10,656 nucleotides of DNA from Euperipatoides rowelli (taxonomy: Eukaryota > Onychophora > Udeonychophora > Euonychophora > Peripatopsidae): assembly GCA_003024985.2 (NCBI GenBank), contig PXIH01S0030316.1. One strand, 5' to 3'. A program made the translations under genes and the position numbers. Shown here piece by piece: positions 1-6,836 of the stretch (positions are counted from its first letter, which is position 1; each line of letters opens with the position of its first letter). Below the pieces are notes generated by a model. That model ran no database searches, was not told the DNA's origin, and was given only the letters and a program-made list of their open reading frames with translations.

Positions 1-78
1 ACGCAGCATTTTTATAATAATATAATTCTTTTTTTTATTATTGAGTGTTCTCATATTAAGTGACAATATATTTAACAT
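1..78 (-). CDS. Start of LINE ORF2 (probable AP endonuclease-RT), partial
   Basis: An ATG at 76-78 (minus strand) opens a 26-codon frame that reaches the left edge without a stop. Its first residues include the string S-L-N-M-R-x-L-N-N-K-K. This resembles the extreme N-terminus of the AP-like endonuclease domain that begins ORF2 of many non-LTR retrotransposons, where an early Asn in an S-L-N-x-R context is part of the active site. Its position fits: it lies 120 bases downstream of the last ORF1 stop, on the same strand. That pairing is the main reason to call the neighbour a LINE ORF1 rather than an LTR-element gag. Only 26 residues are visible, so clade assignment is not possible. An L1/Tx1-type element is a guess based on ORF1. 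Confidence 0.5.
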   Translation of the reverse strand, partial: MLNILSLNMRTLNNKKKNYIIIKMLR

Positions 79-198
79 TTTCAAATGCATTAATTAACAA
101 TTTGTAATAAAAAACATACCATAAACAATAAGATGAATAACTCTAGATTAGCTTTATCACAATAAAATCAAATATCATTAATACCAAACTATTCTATT

Positions 199-1561
199 CT
201 ATTTATCTTCAAAATCCATTTTATCCGGCCCTTTTTTTAGGCCTTCATCTTGAATATCTAACGCCGAATACAAATTCTCACTAACTACCGAATTTACTTA
301 TACTATCCTTACCTTGCTATCACTTTCATCNTTATCTCCTTGTNCAATTTTATCATCATTATTTTGAATTCTCTGAANACTATTAATTTTTAACTTTCTT
401 TTATTACNTTTAACAACTAANTTAAAATCACTTTTGTCTTGTTGCATTGTTTCGTCTTCACTCCACTGTGACTCCACTTGTTCAGCCTTGTTCCCAATAT
501 CAGCTAAATTTTGCCCTTCTTCTACATTGTTTTTTTGCTCGTTAATTTCCAATTCTAGATGAGCGCTAGACACTGCCCCTAGCTCGTTGTCAATTTTAAT
601 AATNGCTTTCTCCTTTTCAGTAGTATCAGTTTTTTTTTTTTAATATTTTGTTATATTCATTTACATCCCCTTGACTTACATTGTAATACCCTTCATCCTC
701 CANCGAATTCTCAATTATATGTAATTGTTTCGCAGCTACTCTAGCGTAAGTGCCTTTCCCATAAACAACACATCGTACATCTTCATGTCCACCTTCCACA
801 TAAACACCACATTTTCCACATTTTTTAATGCATTCAAATGCCTTATGACCAGTTTCTTTGCAATTTAAGCAAATTGGCTCTCTTCCCTTAATAACTACTA
901 ATAGGGTTAGCGACCCCATCATTAATAAATACGGTATACTACTTTCATCTAATTTATCTTTTAGAATACCTTTTATAACAATAACACCTGATTTATAAGA
1001 AATATCTTCATTAACTTTATGAACCTCATTCTTGATAGACATAATAATTATGTATTTTTCTAACATTTCACTTACTTCATCGAAGTCTTCCGTTATGGGA
1101 GCCCAATGAACTCGTAACTCTAAGTATTTCGCTATTTCTCCAACCTCNGCCGGTACAACATAAAATCCTTTGTATAGCACAAACTCTTTTTGAACTTTTT
1201 CCTTTGTCTCTTCTGAATTAAAATCTATCTCAATATATCATCGATTTCTAGGGAAAAATAGTCCTACAATAGCGTCTTGTCCATATAATTTTATCAATTC
1301 TAGAATTAATTCAGTCGTATCCATTTTAAATTCTTTGTATTCATTGTATAACGTAAATATTAAACGATTTTTAGTATACGCAGTCTTAAATATTTTGTTC
1401 CAATATCGTAAACCACTTACAAGTTTAATATATTTTTCCGAATAATTATCCTTTTGTCTATTTGCCTTGCTGAACATACTCATGTCATTTTGCAGTTTTT
1501 TCATAAAATCTCTTGCATTTTCTTTCCCGATGATAAAATTGGCTCCTTCACTCTCCGCCAT
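199..1561 (-). pseudogene. LINE ORF1 (gag-like, CCHC zinc-knuckle protein), disrupted
   Basis: A single ancestral frame starts at ATG 1559-1561 (context AAA-ATG-G). It is broken by an in-frame TGA at 1238-1240 and continues in the same frame to a TGA at 626-628. It then shifts frame at a 12-base A run (630-641) and resumes through 573-301 to a TAA at 298-300. Beyond that stop the frame stays open to a TAG at 199-201, ending in an acidic stretch, so the original protein was about 450 residues. The middle part has an RRM-like, ZCCHC3-like look, followed by two zinc knuckles (770-871). After these come Gly-Thr-Tyr-Ala-Arg-Val and a long charged, low-complexity tail. ORF1 proteins of this design bind retrotransposon RNA and assemble the RNP. 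Having no LTR nearby and an endonuclease-like start downstream favours LINE ORF1. A domesticated gag is possible but is argued against by the three breaks. Confidence 0.65.
770..871 (-). other. Tandem CCHC zinc knuckles in LINE ORF1
   Basis: The first knuckle is C-x2-C-x4-H-x4-C, with the sequence C-L-N-C-K-E-T-G-H-K-A-F-E-C. The second follows after three residues and has C-x2-C then H-x4-C with a longer seven-residue middle spacing. All eight metal ligands are present. Such knuckles bind single-stranded nucleic acid. This is the best conserved part of the ORF. Confidence 0.75.
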
Positions 1562-1776
1562 TTTAACCGGAAGTATCTGAAATTAATTAAACCTAATGTT
1601 CACTAAAATTACCCCCACTAGGGACTAAGGATTAATTTTAACTAGTCAAGTTTAAATGGAACTAATGCTATTTTCTAAAACTAGTTTTAGTAGATAAAAT
1701 TAGTTTTAACAGTATATCATTGTAAATATCCAAATTTAGTCAAAATTTATTTTAACTATTTGAAAGTAAAACAATT
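1562..1776. other. AT-rich non-coding stretch, probable LINE 5' UTR and flank
   Basis: No coding potential is visible. The part next to 1561 would be the 5' UTR of the minus-strand LINE; its 5' boundary cannot be placed. Between about 1632 and 1711 there are several related short strings of the type ACTAGTTTTA/AATTAGTTTTAAC. These include a perfect 16-bp palindrome at 1675-1690 (CTAAAACTAGTTTTAG). Confidence 0.4.
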
Positions 1777-1971
1777 GGTACTTTTTAGTACCCATTCCTC
1801 TGGCAATTATGATCATCACAAGTCTGATAGATGCTCAGGGTAGGGTTAATATATAACCATATTTTTAACAATTTCTTTTATTAAAATAATGATATCCTAA
1901 CCATAACATTACCCTTACCCTATATCAGATTTGTGGGAATCATAATTACAGAAGGAAAATGAAAAAGTACC
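1777..1971. repeat. Imperfect inverted repeat (foldback, MITE-like)
   Basis: The left arm (about 1777-1858) and right arm (about 1897-1971) are imperfect reverse complements separated by a loop of about 40 bases. The outer ends pair perfectly: GGTACTTTTT at 1777-1786 with AAAAAGTACC at 1962-1971. Further blocks also pair, including AATTATGAT (left) with ATCATAATT (right), CACAAGTCTGATA with TATCAGATTTGTG (one mismatch), and the GGGTAGGGT/ACCCTTACCC region. There is no ORF inside. The structure suits a non-autonomous DNA transposon or other foldback element. No clear target duplication is seen at these limits, so the true ends may lie slightly outside. Confidence 0.6.
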
Positions 1972-2064
1972 ATATTATTAAATATTTACTGTATATACAA
2001 AGAACCAGGTTTAATTAGTCAAAAGTAAAATAAATTATACTNTATTACATATACTGTAGTATAC
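1972..2064. other. AT-rich spacer
   Basis: AT-rich sequence between the foldback and element A. No gene, repeat or signal can be supported in it. Confidence 0.5.
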
Positions 2065-2244
2065 TGTAAATATGATATGTACAACATGTTGTACTTCGAT
2101 ACAGAATCTCAGAACTGTCTTTGTTATAGTCTTCCTTTTCTGTTAGTTTTTACTTTTATTTGGAAAATGACCTTTCCTTGTTCATTCCTAATAAAAGTGT
2201 TTTCTCTACTTCACCTCATATGTCTGTATAGTCAGGACATTACA
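2065..2244 (+). repeat. Candidate 5' LTR of gypsy element A
   Basis: This block begins TGTAA and ends TTACA, a short inverted terminal repeat of the LTR type. It contains an AATAAA at 2190-2195 followed by a T-rich stretch, as in an R-U5 region. It is directly followed by TTTGGCAACAAGG (2245-2257), which resembles the primer-binding region of some animal gypsy elements. A perfect 16-bp palindrome lies near its left end (2079-2094). The matching 3' LTR would be beyond the right edge of the window, so the call cannot be confirmed here. The weak point is that only about 130 bases separate this site from the nucleocapsid remnant, which would require loss of most of gag. Confidence 0.3.
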
Positions 2245-2475
2245 TTTGGCAACAAGGCAGTTAGCAGCCACTCGAGAAATCTCTGCCATCTTACAAAATA
2301 AAATTAATTACAGTGATATGCTGTCTATCCAAACTTCAAATAAAGATAAAACCGTCATTTGCCGAGGAAGCTGGTAAATTTTGGTGTAAACATTGTGGAG
2401 TGACGCAATGTAGTTTTAAAGAAGCAGTGTGCTACTACTGCAAAAAAGGAACATTTCAGTTTGTTGCTCTTTAAA
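2245..2475 (+). pseudogene. Gypsy A gag/nucleocapsid remnant
   Basis: A short open stretch (about 2260-2350) reads A-T-R-E-I-S-A-I-L and resembles the region just upstream of nucleocapsid in gypsy Gag. After a frame change, about 2376-2474 encodes two degenerate CCHC knuckles. The first has C-K-H-C and a later Cys; the second has C-Y-Y-C-K-K-G. The His of the second knuckle is lost to a one-base shift near 2450. The frame ends at a TAA at 2472-2474. Nucleocapsid binds and packages element RNA. The capsid part is missing or unrecognisable. The order knuckles, then protease about 150 bases later, fits gypsy layout. Confidence 0.5.
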
Positions 2476-2507
2476 ATGAAGCAACTTGTCTTTAATAAAT
2501 AAAGATA

Positions 2508-2741
2508 AGCAGACAACTTCACATATATGTACACAAGATGATGAAGAAGATAGCCTTTGGAAGAAAACAATGTAATTGTTAACACAAACTTAGCGATAAA
2601 GTACCATAATGTCAGCCCAGTTGTTCCTAANCGTGGATCNCAAACNCCTACCATTTGAGGTCGACACGGGCGTGGTGGTCAGTATTCTACCTTACCCAAT
2701 AATATTTGCAAAACATTGGCCTAAGTGCAAACTACTCCCAA
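2508..2741 (+). repeat. Direct repeat copy 1 (protease region of gypsy A)
   Basis: This block matches 5245-5478 at a constant offset of 2737 with no indels. The only readable difference is T2539 versus G5276; three Ns here (2631, 2640, 2646) are G, A and T in the other copy. The block covers the start of the protease remnant and its leader. Copy 2 lies inside the poly(A)-tailed insertion in element B's 5' LTR. Confidence 0.9.
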
Positions 2742-2866
2742 TGAGCATAATTTTGTGTGATTTCGACCATTTAATCAAGCCACTTATTTGCAAAGTAAAT
2801 GTTAATTTAAATAACTGTAAAGCTTCAAACTTGATTATTACTAAAGAAGGAACTTTTAGTCTTTAA
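2609..2866 (+). pseudogene. Gypsy A aspartic protease remnant
   Basis: An 85-residue frame carries the retropepsin active-site triad D-T-G at residues 19-21 (codons from 2663), preceded by F-E-V and followed by V-V-V-S-I-L-P. This is the flap-proximal layout of gypsy proteases, which cut the Gag-Pol polyprotein as homodimers. Downstream residues up to a TAA at 2864-2866 are compatible with the rest of the domain. The usual C-terminal I-L-G motif is not clear. The ATG at 2609 is only where the frame happens to open; in an intact element this would be internal to a polyprotein. The first 133 bases are duplicated almost perfectly at 5346-5478. Confidence 0.7.
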
Positions 2867-2934
2867 GATGTGTGTGTGTATTAACACGCTTGGATTGTCT
2901 AGTTTTTTTTTTCAAATGTCATTCAATTAAAGAG

Positions 2935-3650
2935 GTCAATAATATTTATACTTTTAAAATTATAGAATTTAAATTAAAAGAATTGTTGAATGAATTTAAA
3001 GGTTTATTTTCCTCAAATTTAGGATGCATTAAAGGCCACACAGATAAATTGTTTTTAAATGATCAGGCAATGCCTAAATTTTGCAAGCATTGCCCGCTCC
3101 CACTTGCTCTGCTACCCAAGATAGAGGAAGAACTCATTAAATTAGAATCTCAAGGAATTTTAAAACGTATTAAGTGTTCAAACTGGGCTGCACCCATTGT
3201 GACTATAGTTAAAAAGCTGGTGACTTCAGGTGGTTTAGAGACTACAAGGTAGGGCTTAACCCAACTTGGAAATAGATAAGTACCCCCTCCCTATTATTGA
3301 TGAAATTCTCACCAAGCTAGCTAGGGGTACCGTCTATTCAAAATTAGACATAACCCAGGCCTATCAACAGGTCCATATGGATGAAGAGTCCACTAAACTC
3401 ATAACTATCAATACACATAAAGGCCTGTTTAATGCAACCCAACTTCCCTTTGGAGTGACTTCAGCCCCAGAAATATTCCAACAAATAATGGACACAATTC
3501 TAGATGGTATAGACAATGTTACCTGCTGTTTAGATGGTATTCTATTCACTAGTGCAGACATGNAGACCCACTTAACAGTTTTAAAAAGGGTATTCACCAC
3601 TCTAGACAAAGCTGGGATCCAGCTTAAACTTCAATAATGTGACTTCTTCA
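2935..3650 (+). pseudogene. Gypsy A reverse transcriptase remnant
   Basis: RT fingers are readable from about 2960, including E-L-I-K-L-E-S-Q-G-I-L and S-N-W-A-A-P-I-V. Two frameshifts between about 3215 and 3265 scramble the G-D-Y-K region, which is still readable in another frame as R-D-Y-K-V-G-L-N-P. A 123-residue frame (3266-3637) then carries the palm: K-Y-P-L-P, S-K-L-D-I-T-Q-A-Y-Q-Q-V, and Q-L-P-F-G-V-T-S-A-P-E-I-F-Q. The catalytic Y-x-D-D box is replaced by C-L-D-G (3527-3538), so the metal-binding pair is lost. Both substitutions are compatible with A-to-G changes. The family copies element RNA into cDNA; this copy cannot. Confidence 0.85.
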
Positions 3651-4380
3651 AGAAAGAGGTGGGATACTTAGAATATAATTACTACACAAGGAATAAATCC
3701 TTCCCTGTCCAAAATCTAGGCTATTATTTCTACACTAGATCCTAAAATTTAGACCAATGTGTTCGTTTTTATGACTACTTGGGTATTACAGAAAATTCAT
3801 TCCCGACTTAGTTACCAAAATTGCTTNATTAAACAGACTCTTATGCAAAAAATGTTAAATGGTCATGGGACATTAATGTTGCAAAACAATTTGAATTAGT
3901 AAAACAAACTGTCACTTCGAACAAAATTTTGACTCATTATAATCACAAACTTCCTATCATCTTAGCTATGGATGCCTCACCATGGGGTGTAGGCACTATA
4001 CTTTCACATCAACTATGTGATGGTTTGGAAAGGCCATCATGTTTGCATCTTGATCCTTGTCAAAATCAGAGCAAAATTATAGTCAGTTAGACAAATAAGC
4101 TCTTAGAATCTTTGAAGTAAGAAATTCCACAAGTTCTTGTTTGATAGAAAATTCACTCTTTACACAGACCACAATCCACTAACACAGATTTTTACATGCC
4201 AACAAAGAGATATAAGTCATATTCGTAAGTCAACTACAAAAGTTGGCCATCATTTTATCTGCTTACATCTTTGACATCTGTTTCAATACTTCAAAAGACA
4301 ACATTAATGCTGACACACTATCTAGACTGCCCTTTAAAGATACTCACCCTTCAGAAGATGAATGAACTGAAGACATTTTA
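3651..4380 (+). pseudogene. Gypsy A RNase H remnant and linker
   Basis: After a stop at 3635-3637 the RT thumb is badly broken. RNase H is recognisable from about 3955: I-L-A-M-D-A-S with the first catalytic Asp at 3971-3973, then W-G-V-G-T-I-L-S-H. A later Y-T-D-H-N-P-L-T motif sits at about 4160-4185. Several stops and frame changes lie between. A D-T-L-S-R-L-like tether motif is partly visible near 4310-4335. The domain normally degrades the RNA strand of the RNA-DNA hybrid. No intact frame longer than about 50 codons remains. Confidence 0.7.
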
Positions 4381-4544
4381 GTCATTCACTTACTGATGAA
4401 CTTCCCATGGTCAATTCTAGGAATTTCCCAAGAAACAGCTAAAGATGAAGAACTTTCAAAATTCGGCAACTATGTTAAAAATAGTTAGCCACAATATAAA
4501 AAACAAGAAAGCCCTTCCTATTCATTTTAAACTGAAGTAAGAGA

Positions 4545-5153
4545 AACTCTCGATGCAAGAAGGTTGTCTCATTTGGGGCATAAGGGTGATCATTCTGTCC
4601 TCCATCCATCCAAATATACTACAAGAACTACATAGAGAACATATTGGCATTGTAAAAATGAAGCTCCTAGCCCGTTCCATTTGCTGGGGACCNAAAATGG
4701 ATACCAAAATAGAGCACAAAGTGCTGTCTTGTAAGGCATGTCAGCTACAAGCCAGGAATCCACCAAAACTAAACTATATCACACGATTAGACAAAGGGTA
4801 CACCTAGATTTAATGGAACTTTTTTGGGGGAAACGTTCTTAGTTTTAGTAGACATATTTTCTAAATGGCCGGAATTCACTGTCCAGCTCTGTATTAGATT
4901 TGAATACCATCATGCTAGAACTAGATAAAATTTCACACACAATGGTCACTGATAACGGCACACAGTTTACCTCCTCCTTGTTTGAACAATTTTGCAGAAA
5001 CCCTGGGAATATCCCACACAAAGAGCCCACCATACCACACCGCCTCAAACAGTCAGGCTGAAAATTTTGTGGACATCTTCAAAACACTACTGATTAAACT
5101 CAAAAAAGACCAAAAAGTTCTGCTACAGATAAGACCTAACAACATACTGTTCA
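4545..5153 (+). pseudogene. Gypsy A integrase remnant, 5' part
   Basis: An 84-residue frame (4553-4807) carries the N-terminal H2C2 zinc-binding domain. Its two His are at 4631 and 4640, followed by K-M-K-x-x-A-R and C-K-A-C (4730-4741). The catalytic core follows in broken frames: the first Asp in H-L-D-L (4807-4809), the second in V-T-D-N-G-T-Q-F (4951-4953), and the Glu in Q-A-E-N-F (5060-5062). The second Asp and the Glu keep a D-35-E spacing apart from a one-base frameshift between them. Integrase joins element cDNA to the host genome. The coding text stops abruptly at 5153, where element B's LTR begins, and resumes at 10519. Confidence 0.8.
5149..5153. repeat. Target site duplication of element B, left copy
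   Basis: GTTCA directly precedes the LTR start TGTATC at 5154. The same five bases follow the 3' LTR at 10514-10518. Five bases is a usual duplication length for Ty3/gypsy integration. Confidence 0.85.
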
Positions 5154-5181
5154 TGTATCGTATATGCTTAAGTGCATATAC

Positions 5182-5197
5182 AAATAAATGTATTTAT
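5182..5197. repeat. Target site duplication of LTR insertion, left copy
   Basis: AAATAAATGTATTTAT matches 5700-5715 (AAATAAACGTATTTAT) at 15 of 16 bases. The uninterrupted 3' LTR has a single copy of this string, at the equivalent place (about 10191-10206). Confidence 0.8.
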
Positions 5198-5202
5198 GTA
5201 CA

Positions 5203-5246
5203 GCTCCGGTGGTCCAGTGGTTTATGTTACTGCTGCAGCCGGAGAG
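5203..5246 (+). other. tRNA-like SINE head with Pol III A-box, B-box missing
   Basis: The string TGGTCCAGTGG (5210-5220) fits the Pol III A-box consensus and is placed about 7 bases from the start, as in a tRNA. An inverted repeat CTCCGG/CCGGAG (5204-5209 and 5239-5244) adds local structure. No GGTTCGAATCC-type B-box follows; the sequence switches to gypsy-derived DNA where the anticodon arm would end. It therefore looks like the 5' half of a tRNA-derived SINE promoter. It is not a tRNA gene. Confidence 0.45.
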
Positions 5247-5478
5247 CAGACAACTTCACATATATGTACACAAGAGGATGAAGAAGATAGCCTTTGGAAG
5301 AAAACAATGTAATTGTTAACACAAACTTAGCGATAAAGTACCATAATGTCAGCCCAGTTGTTCCTAAGCGTGGATCACAAACTCCTACCATTTGAGGTCG
5401 ACACGGGCGTGGTGGTCAGTATTCTACCTTACCCAATAATATTTGCAAAACATTGGCCTAAGTGCAAACTACTCCCAA
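5245..5478 (+). repeat. Direct repeat copy 2 (gypsy A protease segment in retrocopy)
   Basis: It is nearly identical to 2508-2741, with one readable mismatch and no indels. It includes the protease D-T-G motif (codons from 5400). The frame from ATG 5346 stays open past the junction and stops at 5547-5549, giving a 67-codon fusion of no evident function. Confidence 0.9.
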
Positions 5479-5518
5479 NTGTATTAATTGTTTGTAAATT
5501 AACAGATAACTGGATTAA

Positions 5519-5647
5519 TGGCGCAATGAAAAAAGGAAATGGATTTTGAAATGGATGATGGACATGTTTCAAGAAGCTTCCAAAGCATCACTGTTGTATC
5601 CTGCACAGAAGATTGTCAGATATAACCATGTATATAGTGTAAATAAA
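5519..5647 (+). other. Short open frame in the tail of the retrocopy, origin unknown
   Basis: Forty-three codons are open between a TAA at 5516-5518 and tandem TAA stops at 5648-5653. The composition is protein-like and not low complexity (W, M, Q, Y, P spread along it), for example M-D-M-F-Q-E-A-S-K-A-S. It has no ATG of its own at the start. I do not recognise it. It could be the captured 3' end of a host mRNA, or chance. Its stop codons overlap the AATAAA signals, leaving almost no 3' UTR, which is odd for a true coding end. Confidence 0.25.
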
Positions 5648-5654
5648 TAATAAA
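5642..5654 (+). promoter_or_regulatory. Overlapping polyadenylation signals of the retrocopy
   Basis: Two AATAAA hexamers (5642-5647 and 5649-5654) sit about 30-45 bases before the A-rich 3' end. This is close to the usual spacing between signal and tail in a polyadenylated transcript. Confidence 0.55.
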
Positions 5655-5699
5655 GACGCAGAAATTACCTATGGAAATTTATTTTTAAAAAAAATAAAA

Positions 5700-5715
5700 A
5701 AATAAACGTATTTAT
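5700..5715. repeat. Target site duplication of LTR insertion, right copy
   Basis: AAATAAACGTATTTAT; the LTR sequence resumes directly after it. Its left bases merge with the A-rich tail of the insertion, so the exact boundary is ambiguous by a few bases. Confidence 0.8.
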
Positions 5716-5805
5716 ATTGTTTATAGTTTTATGTTGTTATAGTTATAATGATGTAATGTTAGTTAATGCACAGGTCAGCCCATGCAGTCAAGCATGAATA
5801 CCAAT

Positions 5806-5813
5806 TATAAAAG
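5806..5813 (+). promoter_or_regulatory. TATA-like box in 5' LTR of element B
   Basis: TATAAAAG, conserved in the other LTR at 10301-10308. Its placement in the LTR, about 200 bases before the end, is compatible with a U3 promoter for the element transcript. It is the only good TATA match in the LTR. Confidence 0.5.
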
Positions 5814-6015
5814 TTATGATATTATTATTAATATGGCTGCTGTTCTTAAAAAATGTATTGTGTATTCTCTTTTTAGTTTAATAGTTATTTCATTGAATTG
5901 TGATAAGTACTCATCAGTATTAAAATATATAAATAATACAGTTTCACCGTCTCATAATTAATAATTATTAATAGCTAAATTATCATTATTTATATAATAG
6001 AAGACGAATTATACA

Positions 6016-6027
6016 TTGTGTCAGGGC
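6016..6027 (+). other. Candidate primer-binding site of element B
   Basis: TTGTGTCAGGGC begins directly after the LTR end. Its first nine bases differ by one from TGGTGTCAG, a string that can pair with the 3' end of some tRNAs (leucine-type primers have been described for insect LTR elements). The position is right; the tRNA assignment is tentative. Confidence 0.4.
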
Positions 6028-6039
6028 AAAAAAAAAATA

Positions 6040-6815
6040 ATGGCAGACGCTGAAAGTAACGTCAAAATAATAATGCATAATCAAATAGGATTTAGACCGC
6101 CGGAACCATTAATATTGACAGGAAATGTGTCAGAAAATTTTAAAAATTGTATTCAGTGCTTTGAAGTATATATGATAGCGACAAGAAATATAGCTTGTCC
6201 GAGTGAAGTACAAGTGGCCATGCTTCTGAATTTAGCGGGAGAAGAGGTGCACGATGCATTCAACACATTTGCATTGGGAGATCAAGATATTAATGACATA
6301 AAAGCTGTGAAAGAAGCTTTTGAAAATTATTGTAGCCCAAGAAAAAATGTTGTATATCACAGATAGTTGTTTTACACAAGCAATAGGCAAACTGAAGAAA
6401 CGTTTGATCACTTTTTGACAGATATACGGAAAATGATAAAAATGTGCAATTTTCAGGATAATGATTCGATGCTGTGAGACTGAGTTGTATTGGGTATCAA
6501 TGATCAGAGTCTCCAAGAGAGATTATTGCGTGTTCCTGATTTATCTTTGGGAAAAGCTATTGAGTATTGTTAAACTGCAGAGGTGTCCCACAGACAAGCT
6601 AAGGTCTTACAAGGTTTGAAAACAATTAATACAATCAAAACATTTAAAAATAAAAAAGAATTATTTAATAAAAAATGAAGTTTTCCTATGAGAATTAAAA
6701 CTGAATATGATTGTAAAAAATGTGGAAAAAAATCATTCACAAGGTAATTGTGCAGCATTTAATAAAGCATGTAATGTGTGTAAAAAAATTTGACTTTATG
6801 CTGTAGGGTGTTATA
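6040..6815 (+). pseudogene. Gypsy B gag (capsid-nucleocapsid), disrupted
   Basis: The ATG at 6040-6042 starts just after the primer-binding region. It opens a Gag-like frame with P-P-E-P-L-I-L-T-G-N-V-S-E-N-F and Q-V-A-M-L-L-N-L-A-G-E-E, typical of metazoan gypsy capsids. The frame is cut by TAG 6364-6366. It stays recognisable in the same frame through further stops (TGA 6475-6477 and 6481-6483, then a TAA and a TGA), including V-L-G-I-N-D-Q-S-L-Q-E-R-L-L-R. From about 6711 it encodes two zinc knuckles. The first begins C-K-K-C-G-K-K and shifts frame, after which H-S-Q-G-N-C and C-N-V-C-K-K are read in another frame. Gag would form the particle and bind RNA. At least five lesions make this copy non-functional. 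Confidence 0.85.
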
Positions 6816-6836
6816 ATAATAAAAATAAAAATAAAT

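Larger units (their letters stand above)
5198..5699 (+). mobile_element. Chimeric poly(A)-tailed retrocopy inserted in LTR
   Basis: This is a 502-bp insertion with a 16-bp target duplication and an A-rich 3' end (about 5686-5706, overlapping the right duplication). These are the marks of target-primed reverse transcription by LINE machinery. It has three parts: a tRNA-like head (about 5203-5246), a 234-bp segment nearly identical to the protease region of element A (5245-5478), and a 221-bp tail of unknown origin ending in two overlapping AATAAA signals. The head-to-gypsy junction shares the string AGCAG. The gypsy-to-tail junction falls next to an N at 5479. A SINE-gypsy-transcript chimera made by template switching is the simplest reading. 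No canonical GT donor lies at the end of the matching segment in A, which argues against plain splicing. Confidence 0.7.
5154..6015 (+). repeat. 5' LTR of element B, split by a retrocopy insertion
   Basis: This aligns with 10166-10513 in two pieces, 5154-5197 and from about 5716 to 6015. Removing the 502-bp insertion and one 16-bp target copy leaves 344 bp, against 348 bp for the 3' LTR. By eye the two LTRs differ at roughly 7-8% of positions, with a few 1-5 base indels. This includes two extra bases near the left end (TGTATCGTATATG versus TGTATCATATG). Confidence 0.92.

Noticed and set aside
2077-2301. A 74-codon plus-strand open frame with hydrophobic stretches.
   Set aside because: It starts within the candidate LTR and its only recognisable part is out of frame with the better gag reading. 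The hydrophobicity follows from the T-rich sequence.
2355-2654. Minus-strand open frame of 99 codons.
   Set aside because: Antisense to the nucleocapsid and protease remnants of element A, with no family resemblance of its own.
3364-3609. Minus-strand open frame across the RT palm.
   Set aside because: Antisense shadow of a clear RT domain on the plus strand.
5203-5276. A functional tRNA gene.
   Set aside because: Only a 5'-half-like sequence with an A-box is present. There is no B-box or T arm, and the sequence switches to gypsy-derived DNA.
5346-5549. A gypsy protease fusion protein as a domesticated gene.
   Set aside because: The frame crosses the retrocopy junction and an N, lacks the C-terminal half of the protease, and stops soon after. 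It is better explained as a by-product of the chimera.
6232-6758. Two minus-strand open frames opposite gag of element B.
   Set aside because: Antisense shadows; the plus strand encodes recognisable Gag motifs through the whole stretch.
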